A stretch of DNA of 64,000 nt from positions 5,766,001-5,830,000 of the forward strand of contig NZ_CP073714.1 in NCBI RefSeq assembly GCF_023101145.1. Reading direction: 5' to 3'. Made by a program: the position numbers and the translations under genes. The notes under the pieces were generated by a model. That model made no database searches, was not told the origin of the DNA, and was given only the letters and a program-made list of their open reading frames with translations. Below are positions 41,732 to 51,400 of the stretch, one piece after another. How positions within the stretch are numbered: position 1 is the stretch's first letter; each line of letters starts with the position of its first letter. This stretch comes from Paenibacillus pabuli (GTDB taxonomy: Bacteria > Bacillota > Bacilli > Paenibacillales > Paenibacillaceae).

Positions 41732-42280
41732 TTGCAGAAAATACCACACGTTGAATTAATGATGAAGAAAAAATATTTTAAAATCATTTTAGTAGTTGTT
41801 GTTCTCTTGATTATTGCTTCAACTTTTATTTTAATTGAAAGCTTAAACACAAAGAAGGAAGTTGAGGTTAATTCGAATTATTATACTGGTTTTGTTGCAA
41901 GAGTACAGAAATTGGATGATACACTTTCTCAAACCAGTGAGATGGCGTCTAATAGCGAAATGGAGCAAATGTTTGACATATATACTTCCATTATTTTAGT
42001 GACTGACCGATTAACTCTTTTAAAAGAAAATGCTAAAAGTTTCCCTGAACTAAATGTTCTCATCAATGACTTTTTAATATTTAGAGATGAATATGGTTAT
42101 CTTGTAAAAGATCAATTAAGAGGTAATCGTGCAGATTCTGAAATACGTATGAAAGTGGCCACACAGGTCAAATTATTCCTGAATGACTTGCCAAAAGAAT
42201 ACGGAAATTCGAAGGAATTTTCGGACCTGTTTAGTGCGGCATCTGAGCATATTAAACCATTACTACATCTTAATTTCTAA
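41732..42280 (+). CDS. Membrane-anchored protein of unknown function
   Basis: The protein has one strong hydrophobic segment (IILVVVVLLIIASTFILI) near the N terminus and a helical, charged remainder of about 140 residues that should lie outside the cell. The TTG at 41732 has AGGGG 10 bases upstream; ATG at 41759 or 41762 would also keep the membrane segment. There is no recognised domain. A terminator follows 8 bases after the stop. Confidence 0.65.
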   Translation: MQKIPHVELMMKKKYFKIILVVVVLLIIASTFILIESLNTKKEVEVNSNYYTGFVARVQKLDDTLSQTSEMASNSEMEQMFDIYTSIILVTDRLTLLKENAKSFPELNVLINDFLIFRDEYGYLVKDQLRGNRADSEIRMKVATQVKLFLNDLPKEYGNSKEFSDLFSAASEHIKPLLHLNF

Positions 42281-42288
42281 TTTATTTG

Positions 42289-42310
42289 AGCCGCGGTTGC
42301 GGCTTTTTTT
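42289..42310 (+). terminator. Terminator of the membrane-anchored protein gene
   Basis: AGCCGC GGTT GCGGCT is followed by TTTTTT. Stem of 6 bp, all strong. Confidence 0.92.
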
Positions 42311-42395
42311 GTATTTTCAGAAATAACTATCCTGCATACCCTAACCGACTGCGTTTATTTCTTCATAGTAATAACAATAAGATGAGCTCTCGTTA

Positions 42396-42474
42396 CATCA
42401 ATGAAAAAAGGCAGCCAGTCATGGTCAGCTGCCGTTATGTTGAGGTTGAACTATCGTTCCCCGTTAGTTGGATA
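42396..42474 (+). repeat. Repeat element, GGCAGCCAGTCATGG hairpin type, second copy
   Basis: Same organisation as 19496-19575 with about seven differences in 80 bases: TTACATCAATGAAAAA, hairpin GGCAGC/GCTGCC around CAGTCATGGTCA, right arm CTATCGTTCCCCGTTAGTTG. Confidence 0.88.
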
Positions 42475-42536
42475 ATGAGACACCTTTCTCACTCAGCTGC
42501 TCTCACATTTTTGTTGATACCTCTTTTGTACATAGG

Positions 42537-43445
42537 CTATACGGTTTTATTCTCATTCTGTAAATGAAAAACATTCCTTGTTGCTTCAATGAAAGATAAC
42601 ATGATTGGTGAAAGCCACTTGTCTTTATGCCACAACATCTGTGTGAACACCTGCAAATCCGGAATTTGCCATGGAAGGACAACAAGTTCTCCGCGTTCAA
42701 CTTCAGCTTCCACAACAATTTCAGGAAGAAAGGCAATACCGATTCCAGAAATTGCACATTTTTTAATGGCTTCAGCACTTTGAAACTCCAGATACGTGAT
42801 GCTATCAATGCCTTCTTTCTCAAAAGATCGGTCAAACATCATTCGATATGGGCAACCCTTTTCATTGGTCAAAAACACTTCTTCATGAAAATCTTCCAAC
42901 TCTAGCACACTTCGCTTAGCAAGTGGATGATCTGGAGCAGCCAACAAACGGAAAGTCTCTTCTACGAGCGGCTCAACGGAAAGTCCACTCGAGCGAATGG
43001 GTTCATCCAACATATAAACAATATCCGTGGTTCCCTCAAAGAGCGTTTGCTTGAGCTCTTGATTCGGAACTGAGCGGAAAATTAGACGAACTCCCGGATG
43101 CTGCGAACGAAACTGTTGGAAAACAGGTGGAAGCCGGTAGGAGCAAACAACCTCATTCGCACTTACCGTTAAGGTACCACTTAGTTTTTCATTATCATGG
43201 ACAACACTACGAGCTTCGTCCATTTTTTCAAGAACCTCTTGGGCGTGTGTTAAAAATCGTTTACCCGCAGTTGTGAGCGCGAGCTGCTTGCCCAACCGAT
43301 CAAAGAGGCGGACACCCAGCTCCTCTTCCAATGCTTTAATTTGCATCGTGACGTTCGAAGGAACGTAGCTCAGCACCTCTGCTGCCCGCGTGAAATTCAA
43401 TGTTGCAGCAACCGTGCAAAACGTATTCAGTTGGCGCAATTCCAT
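42537..43445 (-). CDS. LysR-family transcriptional regulator
   Basis: The 302-residue protein has the N-terminal winged helix (LRQLNTFCTVAATLNFTRAA then EVLSYVPSNVTMQIKALEEE) and the two-lobe periplasmic-binding-like effector domain (GTLTVSANEVVCSYRLP, AISGIGIAFLPEIVVE). It is divergent from the acyltransferase-like gene at 43589 and most likely activates it in response to a small ligand. AAGGGGGG lies 5-8 bases before ATG. Confidence 0.93.
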   Translation of the reverse strand: MELRQLNTFCTVAATLNFTRAAEVLSYVPSNVTMQIKALEEELGVRLFDRLGKQLALTTAGKRFLTHAQEVLEKMDEARSVVHDNEKLSGTLTVSANEVVCSYRLPPVFQQFRSQHPGVRLIFRSVPNQELKQTLFEGTTDIVYMLDEPIRSSGLSVEPLVEETFRLLAAPDHPLAKRSVLELEDFHEEVFLTNEKGCPYRMMFDRSFEKEGIDSITYLEFQSAEAIKKCAISGIGIAFLPEIVVEAEVERGELVVLPWQIPDLQVFTQMLWHKDKWLSPIMLSFIEATRNVFHLQNENKTV

Positions 43446-43588
43446 CGGAGGCCCCCCTTCCTTCTTTCAATTATATTGAATGCTATCTTGAATTCTATTC
43501 ACTTTTATTGAGAGTATCACAGCGCTATACTGAGCACAAGAGATCACAGTGAACATGTGGTTTTCATTTTGAAGGGAGCGACTCTACG

Positions 43589-44608
43589 ATGGACTATGAA
43601 ATTTTTAACTTGGGTGATGTACTCTTACAATCAGGAGTGACGATACCAAATGCTTTTCTTGCTTATAAAACATACGGAAAATTAAATGAACAGAAGGATA
43701 ATGTGATTGTCTATCCAACGGCTTTTGGGGATCAGCATGTTCAAAATGAATGGCTCATTGGCAGCGGGATGGCACTTGATCCAGAGAAATATTTTATTAT
43801 CGTTCCCAATTTGCTGGGCAATGGGCTATCTTCCTCTCCCAGTAACACGCCTCCTCCATTCGATCGGGCTAACTTTCCACAGGTAACGATCTATGACAAC
43901 GTACGATTTCAGCATCAACTGCTGACCGAAAAATTCGGAATTCAGAAGATTGCTCTCGTCGTTGGATGGTCCATGGGCGGCATTCAGGCATTTCAATGGG
44001 GGGCAAGTTACCCGGAGATGGTCGAACGGATTGCACCTTTCGGAGGTATCGCCAAACCTTGGCCTCACACATATGTAGTGCTGGAAGGTGTAAAATCCTC
44101 ACTGCTATCTGCAGTCGGCTTCGACTCAAGTAAACTAAACCAGTTGACTTCTGCAGACATGCGCGCCGTTGGTCGGGTGTATGCGGGATGGGGATTATCA
44201 CATGCGTTTTATCGAGAAGAGCTTTATCGTGAAATGGGATTTGATTCATTGGAGGATTTTGTAGCTGGTGTCTGGGAAAATAGCTTTATGAATATGGATC
44301 CACATAACGTCCTAGCCATGTTATGGACAGGCCAGCATGCAGACATTAGTGCCAACTCTTCCTATAACGAAGATTTTGATAAGGCACTTATAAGCATAAA
44401 GGCATTGGCTTGCATTATGCCGGGAAGTACTGATCTCTTCTGCACAGCGGACGATAATGCATATGAAGCTGCACGTATCCCTAATGCTAGTCTTAACCCG
44501 ATTCAGTCAATCTGGGGTCACTTTGCCGGCCGCGGTATCAACAGTGCCGATAATAAATTCATCGATGACAATCTGAAACACTTGTTGTCACTTCGCGCTA
44601 ACGAATAG
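43589..44608 (+). CDS. Alpha/beta hydrolase, MetX/homoserine acetyltransferase-like
   Basis: The 339-residue protein has the MetX-like opening (LQSGVTIPNAFLAYKTYGKL, NVIVYPTAFGDQHVQNEW), the nucleophile elbow VVGWSMGGIQAFQWG, the acid in PGSTDLFCTADDN and histidine in WGHFAGRG. Homoserine acetyltransferases use the same layout but end with GHDGFL, so this is a divergent member that may instead act as an acyl hydrolase. GAAGGGAG lies 8 bases before ATG. LysR control fits a ligand-induced enzyme. Confidence 0.85.
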   Translation: MDYEIFNLGDVLLQSGVTIPNAFLAYKTYGKLNEQKDNVIVYPTAFGDQHVQNEWLIGSGMALDPEKYFIIVPNLLGNGLSSSPSNTPPPFDRANFPQVTIYDNVRFQHQLLTEKFGIQKIALVVGWSMGGIQAFQWGASYPEMVERIAPFGGIAKPWPHTYVVLEGVKSSLLSAVGFDSSKLNQLTSADMRAVGRVYAGWGLSHAFYREELYREMGFDSLEDFVAGVWENSFMNMDPHNVLAMLWTGQHADISANSSYNEDFDKALISIKALACIMPGSTDLFCTADDNAYEAARIPNASLNPIQSIWGHFAGRGINSADNKFIDDNLKHLLSLRANE

Positions 44609-44636
44609 AACGTCATCAACCTATCGAATCGTATTT

Positions 44637-44672
44637 GAGGTCACCAGAATGTACTGGTTTGACCTCTTTTTT
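44637..44672 (+). terminator. Terminator after the acyltransferase-like gene
   Basis: GAGGTCA.CCAG and CTGG.TTGACCTC pair around AATGTA, followed by TTTTTT. Confidence 0.9.
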
Positions 44673-44778
44673 CTTTGGCTGTACTTGCTTAACGAATTCT
44701 GAAACCGTAGCTTGTCTTAAATCTTGTAAGTCATACTTATTATTTTTTTCGTTCTCATACCTGTAGTATGTTCAAGAA
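44673..44778 (-). other. Possible end of a lost gene
   Basis: A minus frame without start reads YENEKNNKYDLQDLRQATVS then EFVKQVQPKKK and ends just beyond the terminator. It is charged and may be a C-terminal fragment; not identified. Confidence 0.25.
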
Positions 44779-44809
44779 ATTCAATTAACCTGCCCGTTAG
44801 TTCAATAAG
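44779..44809 (+). repeat. Left arm overlapping a stop codon
   Basis: AACCTGCCCGTTAGTTCAAT is a left arm. The TGA of the lipoprotein at 44802 lies inside it. Confidence 0.8.
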
Positions 44810-45314
44810 ATAGAGGAGCAGTATCGTCCGGGTCTGAACCAGCTGCTCCCCATACTTCCCCATCAACGTTATAACCGCCACCACTCCATTGAAGCAAGTA
44901 GCCTCCAGTACGCATGCCTTGTGTGAAACCTTCATTAATATTTATCCAATCCAGAGATTCCCCGGCAGCAATCGTTCTAGCGAAATACACTTCACTATTA
45001 TCTAAGTGTGTTAAACTAACATTGACTTCATGACTACTATTGTTCTTCATTAGAAGTTTTATATGTACAAATTCCGGATTTATTGAAAAGGGCTGCTGTA
45101 CTGTTGCGCCTCCAGAAGCAATGTAGTGTGAGGGTTTATTCTCTTCTTCACTTAAAGAATTAGTAGGGGTCGTACTTGTAGACTTGCTTAATAATACGCC
45201 AGAATTTGGAGTAGAGGTATTCTCTTGAGTTAGACTTGTTGAATCACATGCAGTTACGGCCGCTGTTGTTAAAGATAATAATAAAACAGCAGAAAAAAAT
45301 CTCTTTTTTTTCAC
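44802..45314 (-). CDS. Lipoprotein of unknown function
   Basis: The 170-residue protein has a type II signal peptide ending AAVTAC, then a long S/T-rich linker (SLTQENTSTPNSGVLLSKST), then a compact domain HYIASGGATVQQPFS to GYLLQWSGGGYNVDGEVWG. That domain looks like a small beta-sandwich. GTG start with AGAGGG 8 bases upstream. The stop codon lies in the repeat arm, so again the arm defines the end of the gene. Function unknown. Confidence 0.75.
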   Translation of the reverse strand: MKKKRFFSAVLLLSLTTAAVTACDSTSLTQENTSTPNSGVLLSKSTSTTPTNSLSEEENKPSHYIASGGATVQQPFSINPEFVHIKLLMKNNSSHEVNVSLTHLDNSEVYFARTIAAGESLDWININEGFTQGMRTGGYLLQWSGGGYNVDGEVWGAAGSDPDDTAPLSY

Positions 45315-45388
45315 AACTTTATCCCTCTTATTCTTATAATATTCTAGAACCTGTAAGACGTTTCCTAGTTATTAATAACGCTATTAAA

Positions 45389-45613
45389 TCAATGAAAGTT
45401 ACATCTGTAATTCACAAAGTGACTTCCCGAAAAGAAAAAACGAATACTCGGTTCTCCATGGGAAAATGTTGGCGTTGTTACTTCGAGAACAAAATCAGAT
45501 GCTGCTAACTTTGAGTCACAGTTTCTTTCATTTTTTTCTGTTGATAAACACCCAGCAAATATCATGGGTACCACTAATACCAACGTTAAGATCCAACTAC
45601 TCATTTTTGTCAC
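45389..45613 (-). pseudogene. Truncated lipoprotein gene
   Basis: A GTG with GAGAGG 9 bases upstream opens a type II signal peptide (LVLVVPMIFAGC) and about 40 residues (AASDFVLEVTTPTFSHGEPS) that resemble the start of BsuPI-like or similar lipoproteins. After that the sequence becomes SIRFFFSGSHFVNYRCNFH and stops at residue 74. The domain is cut after its first strand, so this is probably a remnant. Confidence 0.5.
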
Positions 45614-45656
45614 ATCATATTACCTCTCTCATACTACAACGATTTATATCGAATTT

Positions 45657-45772
45657 GTTGCTTAATTTCAAGGATACAAGTCATTCCGCTTTCGTAGTCT
45701 ACTTAAACTCAAATAAAATAGACTCCCATGTAAGATGGCAGCCTTAATTGCTTTCGTTTTCCGTTAGTTTGT
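45657..45772 (+). repeat. Repeat element with long shared flank, second copy
   Basis: The segment from TTGCTTAATTTCAAGGATAC through AGTCATTCCGCTTTCGTAG to the right arm TTTCGTTTTCCGTTAGTTTG matches 18780-18920 throughout. Hairpin GACTCCCA/TGGCAGCC is weaker here. Confidence 0.82.
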
Positions 45773-45966
45773 TATCGACCCGCCTTATGTTCCTCAATTC
45801 CAAACAAATATGTCTGTCCTGATTCATCAAAAAAATGAAGTCTAACTTTTGAAACTGATGGACTAGGAAAAAACGGGTATGGCTCCTTAATTTCTAATTT
45901 ATAGCTTTCAACCGAGTAAGACGGTGTTAATAATTTGAAATCCGCAACAGCTTTCAGCTTGTCCAA
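45772..45966 (-). pseudogene. C-terminal fragment, DUF4367-like
   Basis: The 64-codon frame reads DKLKAVADFKLLTPSYSVES then YKLEIKEPYPF and SKVRLHFFDESGQTYLFGIE, similar to DUF4367 domains found after anti-sigma factors. There is no ribosome site for the TTG at 45966 and the usual N-terminal part is missing. Its stop codon touches the right arm of the repeat. Confidence 0.45.
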
Positions 45967-46035
45967 ATTTTATGAATTACATATTTATCCTTTAACATAA
46001 CCTACCACTTATTTCTCTATTCTCCCATTACTTTG

Positions 46036-46242
46036 ATATCATTTGTAATTAATTCATACAAGGCACGAACATCACAACCGACGGAATCGGCAATCGATAT
46101 GGCAATTTTGATTGGCATCACTCTTTTGTTCTCAATAAAGTCGTAAGCAACGTCCTAGTTCAAATTTTAAGAAACGATGACCTCCCTCATAAGATCACAT
46201 TTAACCTTAAGCGTAGTCTATTAACAGCATGAATATACTTCA
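46036..46242 (-). pseudogene. Decayed second copy of the XRE gene
   Basis: This stretch matches 18961-19240 (XRE gene, its leader and the sequence beyond), including GACATCACAACCGA.GGAATC, but lacks about 70 bases between AAAGTCGTAA and GCAACGTCC. In the complete copy both ends of the missing segment carry GTAA, so the deletion joined two short direct repeats. It removes part of the DNA-binding domain. The TTG start has become TTA. Confidence 0.8.
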
Positions 46243-46464
46243 TATTTGTTATTACTCATTGCTATACAAAAACCAAAAACTAACACGAACTCCAAGTCGT
46301 AATGTTTGTAGTAGGTCAAGTGGATTTAGACCAGAGGAAAGACATAGATCAAGGACTTCATTTTACAGTATATTTTTTCGATATATTATGTACAGACTTT
46401 TATTTTAAATTTTAACTATTAAAGTTATGGGAGCTGTAAATTGTTGTGTTGAGGGGGAAATGTA

Positions 46465-48225
46465 GTGAAAACAAAGATTGTATCCATACTAAAAATGAGA
46501 TCTTTGAGAACAAAGTTAGTCACTCTATGCTTGGCTATACTAATTGTGCCCACGATGGTGATAGGGTACACTTCGTATACAGTTTCGAAAAATGAAATGA
46601 ATGAATCAGGCAAGGCAGCACTTGAAAATAGTGTGAATATGGTTATTGGCATGATTAGCCTCCTCAATGAGCAAGTAGAGAGCGGAGATTTAACATTAGA
46701 GCAAGCACAGGAAAAACTCCGCGTCGAACTGCTCGGTGAGAAAAATGCAGATAATAAGCGGCCTGTAAAAAGTGAATATACTGTAGGGGAAACAGGATAT
46801 CCATGGGCAGTGGATAAGGGTGCTCAATCCGTGATGAATCCTTCCAATGAAGGTCAGGACTTGACAGATGTCGTAACGGAAGATGGCGTGTATTTGGGAA
46901 AAGAGCTTGTTAAGGTTGGGTCAGCTGGAGGGGGATTTGTCACCTACAAGTGGGCTCTACCTGATACAGGTGAAATAGAAACGAAGGTTTCATATGTTGA
47001 AATGGACCCTCACTGGGGCTGGATCGTCGGTTCTGGTGCATATTTAAGCGAGTTCAACAGCGGTGCAACGCAAGTTCTATATCTTGTAATAATGGTTACG
47101 GCAGTTGCAGTAATTCTCGGATCAGTTATCGTCAGCATCGTCTCAGGGCGTCTAACGAAGCCTATCCTTAAGATCGCAAAGCGACTGAAGTCAGTTGCGG
47201 ACGGTGACCTGACCGTTGAAGAAGTCAAAATGAAGTCCAAAGATGAAATAGGCGAGCTGTCTAAAGACTTTAATGAAATGATTAAAAACATGAGATATCT
47301 TATTAGACAAGTTGATCTCTCCACAAAACAGGTAGCTTCGTCCTCCAAAGAATTGAACCTTGGAGCAGAGCACACCAGTCAAGCAACTGAGAATATCACC
47401 ATTTCGATCCAAGAATCCGCAGTCGGCGCACAAGAGCAACAAAGGATGCTTCAAAGAACAACCAACTCACTCGAGGAAATATCAATTGGTATCCAGCGAA
47501 TAGCGGAAAGCTCATCTACTATTGCTGATTCTTCTGTAGATGCGATGGAATTGGCGAACATAGGTAGTACTGCCATAGAGCACACAACGAAGCAAATGAA
47601 CCTGATTAACCATTCCGTTAATGAAACCGATGTAGTCATGAGGATGCTTGATGAACGCAGCCAGCAGATCGGTACGATGCTACAGGCCATTACGGATATC
47701 GCAAAGCAGACTAACCTTCTGGCTTTAAATGCCTCGATTGAGGCTGCCCGTGCAGGAGAAGAAGGCCGCGGTTTCTCCGTAGTTGCTGCTGAAGTGAGAA
47801 AACTTGCTGAACAATCAAATCAGTCATCTGAGCAGATTTCTACGTTGATTCAAGATATGCGTACAGATATAGAGCAATCTCTTAAAACGTTGGAACGAGT
47901 TAAACAGGACGTCGACTCCGGTATACAGATTGCTAGTGAGACAGAACAACAGTTCAACAAAATTGTGGGGTCCACAAACTTTATCGCGCAACAAACGGAA
48001 GAACTCGCCAGTGTTACACAACAGATAACTGCAAGTGTCCAGGAAATAACAGCGGGTCAAGAGCAAGTCTCCAATCTTGCGCTTCAAGCCGCAGACAACT
48101 CACAAAATATAGCTGCATCTTCAGAAGAACAACTGGCTTCAATGGAGCAAATTACGAGTCTAGCCACAACCTTGTCCGATATGTCACAGCAGTTAGAACG
48201 TTTGACAGTCCAATTCAAGTATTAA
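46465..48225 (+). CDS. Methyl-accepting chemotaxis protein, single-Cache type
   Basis: The 586-residue receptor has a first membrane segment ([20 protein letters not shown]), an extracellular single Cache_2-like domain ([40 protein letters not shown]), a second membrane segment (about 205-228), a HAMP domain (about 230-285) and a signalling domain whose hairpin tip reads [20 protein letters not shown] then [14 protein letters not shown]. It should sense a small carboxylate-like ligand and control CheA. GTG start with GAGGGGG 8 bases upstream. The 240 bases upstream hold a promoter region but no gene. Confidence 0.93.
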   Translation: MKTKIVSILKMRSLRTKLVTLCLAILIVPTMVIGYTSYTVSKNEMNESGKAALENSVNMVIGMISLLNEQVESGDLTLEQAQEKLRVELLGEKNADNKRPVKSEYTVGETGYPWAVDKGAQSVMNPSNEGQDLTDVVTEDGVYLGKELVKVGSAGGGFVTYKWALPDTGEIETKVSYVEMDPHWGWIVGSGAYLSEFNSGATQVLYLVIMVTAVAVILGSVIVSIVSGRLTKPILKIAKRLKSVADGDLTVEEVKMKSKDEIGELSKDFNEMIKNMRYLIRQVDLSTKQVASSSKELNLGAEHTSQATENITISIQESAVGAQEQQRMLQRTTNSLEEISIGIQRIAESSSTIADSSVDAMELANIGSTAIEHTTKQMNLINHSVNETDVVMRMLDERSQQIGTMLQAITDIAKQTNLLALNASIEAARAGEEGRGFSVVAAEVRKLAEQSNQSSEQISTLIQDMRTDIEQSLKTLERVKQDVDSGIQIASETEQQFNKIVGSTNFIAQQTEELASVTQQITASVQEITAGQEQVSNLALQAADNSQNIAASSEEQLASMEQITSLATTLSDMSQQLERLTVQFKY

Positions 48226-48257
48226 TCTCTAAAAATTTGCGACTGCACTTGCAGTTA

Positions 48258-48345
48258 TGAACTAACCTAAGTTAATTGAACAAAGGCAGCCGATCACGTG
48301 ATCAGCTGCCTTCTTGTCTTATGGATTTATCTTTATTTGATAACC
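48258..48345 (+). repeat. Repeat element, full, compact hairpin
   Basis: Left arm AACCTAAGTTAATTGAAC, hairpin GGCAGCCGATCACGTGATC paired with itself and AGCTGCC, right arm TTTATCTTTATTTGATAAC. It follows the chemoreceptor stop by 33 bases and may end its transcript. Confidence 0.75.
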
Positions 48346-48444
48346 TAACCTCGAAATTTCCAACATAATGTTTATCAGTCACTTTTGTTAAATGGAGAGA
48401 CTTTATGCGCTTCAAGCCACCTGATTATCCTAATACGTATAAAA

Positions 48445-48480
48445 GAAGCGACGAGTTAAAACCACGTCGCTCCTTTTTCT
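48445..48480. terminator. Terminator between the chemoreceptor and SLH protein genes
   Basis: GCGACG and CGTCGC pair around an 11-base loop, followed by TCCTTTTTC on the plus strand and TTCTTTTA on the minus strand. It serves the minus-strand SLH protein gene. Confidence 0.8.
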
Positions 48481-48489
48481 TCTTTGTTC

Positions 48490-51400
48490 CTATGGTTGCT
48501 TAGATACTTGAATGTAATCGAAATCAGGGACCAATGCGCCAGCTATGTCCGACATCTGTTGTTGATCTTCTTGATTTACTTTTACATATTTCATTTGAAT
48601 ATCGCTACCTTGATCTACAACTTGTTTGAATTTCCAAGCATATTGATCATTAAGGTCGATATAAATTTGATTTTTACTATTCCAGTTAAGAGACAAGAGG
48701 TAACCGCGAAGTACATATTCTATGCCATCCACCTTTAACGTTAAGCCAGCAGCTGTAGTGGATGAACTGTCTAATTGGAAACCATTCGCAAAAGATACGA
48801 GAATTTTGCCACTTGATTGGGAATAGCTTGCCGTTGGCGTTCCTGACTCCGGAAGTTGGGAGATAGATTCAAATACGATTTCCGATGGATATGAGTCATT
48901 GGCCCAGTCCACTACCCCATTAGAATTAAACTTAAGCTTTACATCCCCCTCAGGAAGAGGTGTATTAAATTTGAGCGTATAAGATATATACGATGTGCTG
49001 TAACTGTATTTTATTGTGTTTGGTTGGTAATCTACATTGGCGATTTGCATTGCAAAGCGCGCCTTTGAAGCATCATCTGTGTTGAAACTAGGATTTACAT
49101 AAGGATCCCAGCCCGGTTCAATCTTCGCCAAAACTGTGCGTCGATCTGAACTCAGCGTAACCTCAGTAAACTTTGGACTAAGGAAAAGGATTGTAGCATT
49201 AGAGTAACTCTGTGCTTTATTTTTGGCATCGCTAATGTCCTGGATCGCCGTACCGTTATAGTTTAGCTTTAACGTAGCCAGGTCGTTTTCGGTAATACCG
49301 CTAACCGTAAGCTTAACGTAAGATGGTTGTTGTCCTGATGTTTTATCCGAGTTAAACATGCTTACGGACTGTACTTGACCTGCACTTAAGGTGAAATCTT
49401 GTGCAGAAGGAACACTACTAAGATCAAGTTTCTCGTTGTAATAGATATAGATGGAATCTAACGCATCGTTAATATACTTGGTATACGTCACAGGAGGCTG
49501 CGTATCCAAACTACCTACCACTGTCTGATCGAATTGAATTCTGGTCACTGCACTAGAAGTGTATTGGTTGGATGAATCCACAATAACAAATTCTACTTTG
49601 GCTTCGGAAGTATTGTTGCGCGTAATGTTAACACCTGTGTCAAAATCCTGGATCTTGTTCACTTGATCCGCATCCAATTGGAAGTATGGCCATCCATCTA
49701 CATAGATAATTTGATTATTTTCACCGGAATGTCCTTGTAGTATAGATTTGACATCCGATTTCCACGACCCGTTAATGACATTGACGACCATATAAACTTC
49801 GGCAGGTGAATTGAGTGCATATTTTACATGAATGTTTCCGTCCTTAACATAAGCTTGAGGGTAACCATCTACGAAATATGGATCAATGTAACCATCAATC
49901 CCCACATTATCTGTACCAACCGCTCTAACCGTTAGATTATATTCACGTGTGCCTACAGCGCTACCACTAAGTACTGCCGTCAATTTTACGAATTTGTCTT
50001 CATTTTCGTTTCTTGTGACCGCCCCACGGTTTGTTATTACTGTTTCATCACTCGTTAACCACGCGATGAGGACTCCTGGATAAGCAGCCATGGTAGTAGG
50101 CAAAGATAAGTTTCCTACAATATTGTTCTTATCCGAATTAGCCCCAAGGAAAGTCTTCTGTATCTCAGCAAAGATCTCATCCGCGCTTACTAATGTTTGA
50201 ACAGGTCCGAAGGCTGCACTGAGTGCTGAACCACTCACTTGAACTTCATCTGCAGAAGTGTATACCCGAATGTATTTTCCGCTGTCAGCTTCAGTTAACG
50301 TATAGGTAGACAATGTAGCACCATTAATTGCGCTATATAATCCGCTCTCCGTATCAGAACGATACCATTGATACGTAATCTCCTGATTAGCTGGATCACC
50401 TTCATATTGAACAGGCCCTGCGGTCAACTCAGATCCAACGGTTAAGTCCCCCGTAATGTCTCCGATGGCGTTCAAAGTAACCGTTCCATTCGGCCGATAC
50501 GTGATTGTCATTGAAGTATCAGAATAGCCTCCACGAGAAATGACTAACTGATGTTTTTCAATGTGCTCCGGTTGATTCAAATTCAGTTTCAGCAGGAAAC
50601 TCGCTTCTTTTCCCTGATTAAGCCCTACCCCAAATTCAGGAGTGTACGGTTGACCGTCCAGACTCACTTGCACACCAGAAAAATCGGTTAACGGACTCCC
50701 GCTTGCATCTGTTAACGAAACTACGGTATATACGGAAGACGTGACAGTTCCCTGTAATGCTTGCGAAGCAGTTACAGCAACATCATAGTGATTGTCTTGA
50801 ATCATGGATTTCCCGCGACTGGCAATCGATATGATCTCGCTATTTGCTTTTGTTTCCTCATCGACTTCAGCTTCTGGATCCGCTGTTAATCCATCATACT
50901 TAGATAGTTCTAAACCAAGGGAAGGTTCAGTAACGGTTATCGTTGCACTAGAAGTAAACCCGCCCTCTTCTGTCGTTACGATGACCGTCCCTGTACCGGC
51001 ATGCAGAGCAGTAACTAACCCCGTATCCGATACGCTCAGAACAGCAGAGCTATCTTCTGCAACTTTCCAAGTAACTTTGGAGTTTGTCGCATTCAGTGGT
51101 GTAACAGCTGCAGAAAGTTGTTTAGTCTGACCGGTTACAAGTGAAACCGAAACGGGGGAGACGTTTACGCCAGTCACAGCAATATTCTGATTACCGTTTC
51201 CTGGTGTAGATCCTCCCGAGTTTCCTCCACCTGAATTGCTACCTCCTGTATTTCCGCTTCCCGTCGATCCTGTACTTGTGCCCGTGCTTGGTGCCGTAGT
51301 ACCTGCAGAAGGCGTGGGTGCTGCACCGTTAACCAAAACAGTCGAAAGGCCAGAAGCCTTATCTATGCTGACATTACCAGTAATCTGCGTATCCACTTCA

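Noticed and set aside
42286-42567. Plus-strand frame of 93 codons
   Set aside because: It spans a terminator and a repeat element and overlaps the end of the LysR gene.
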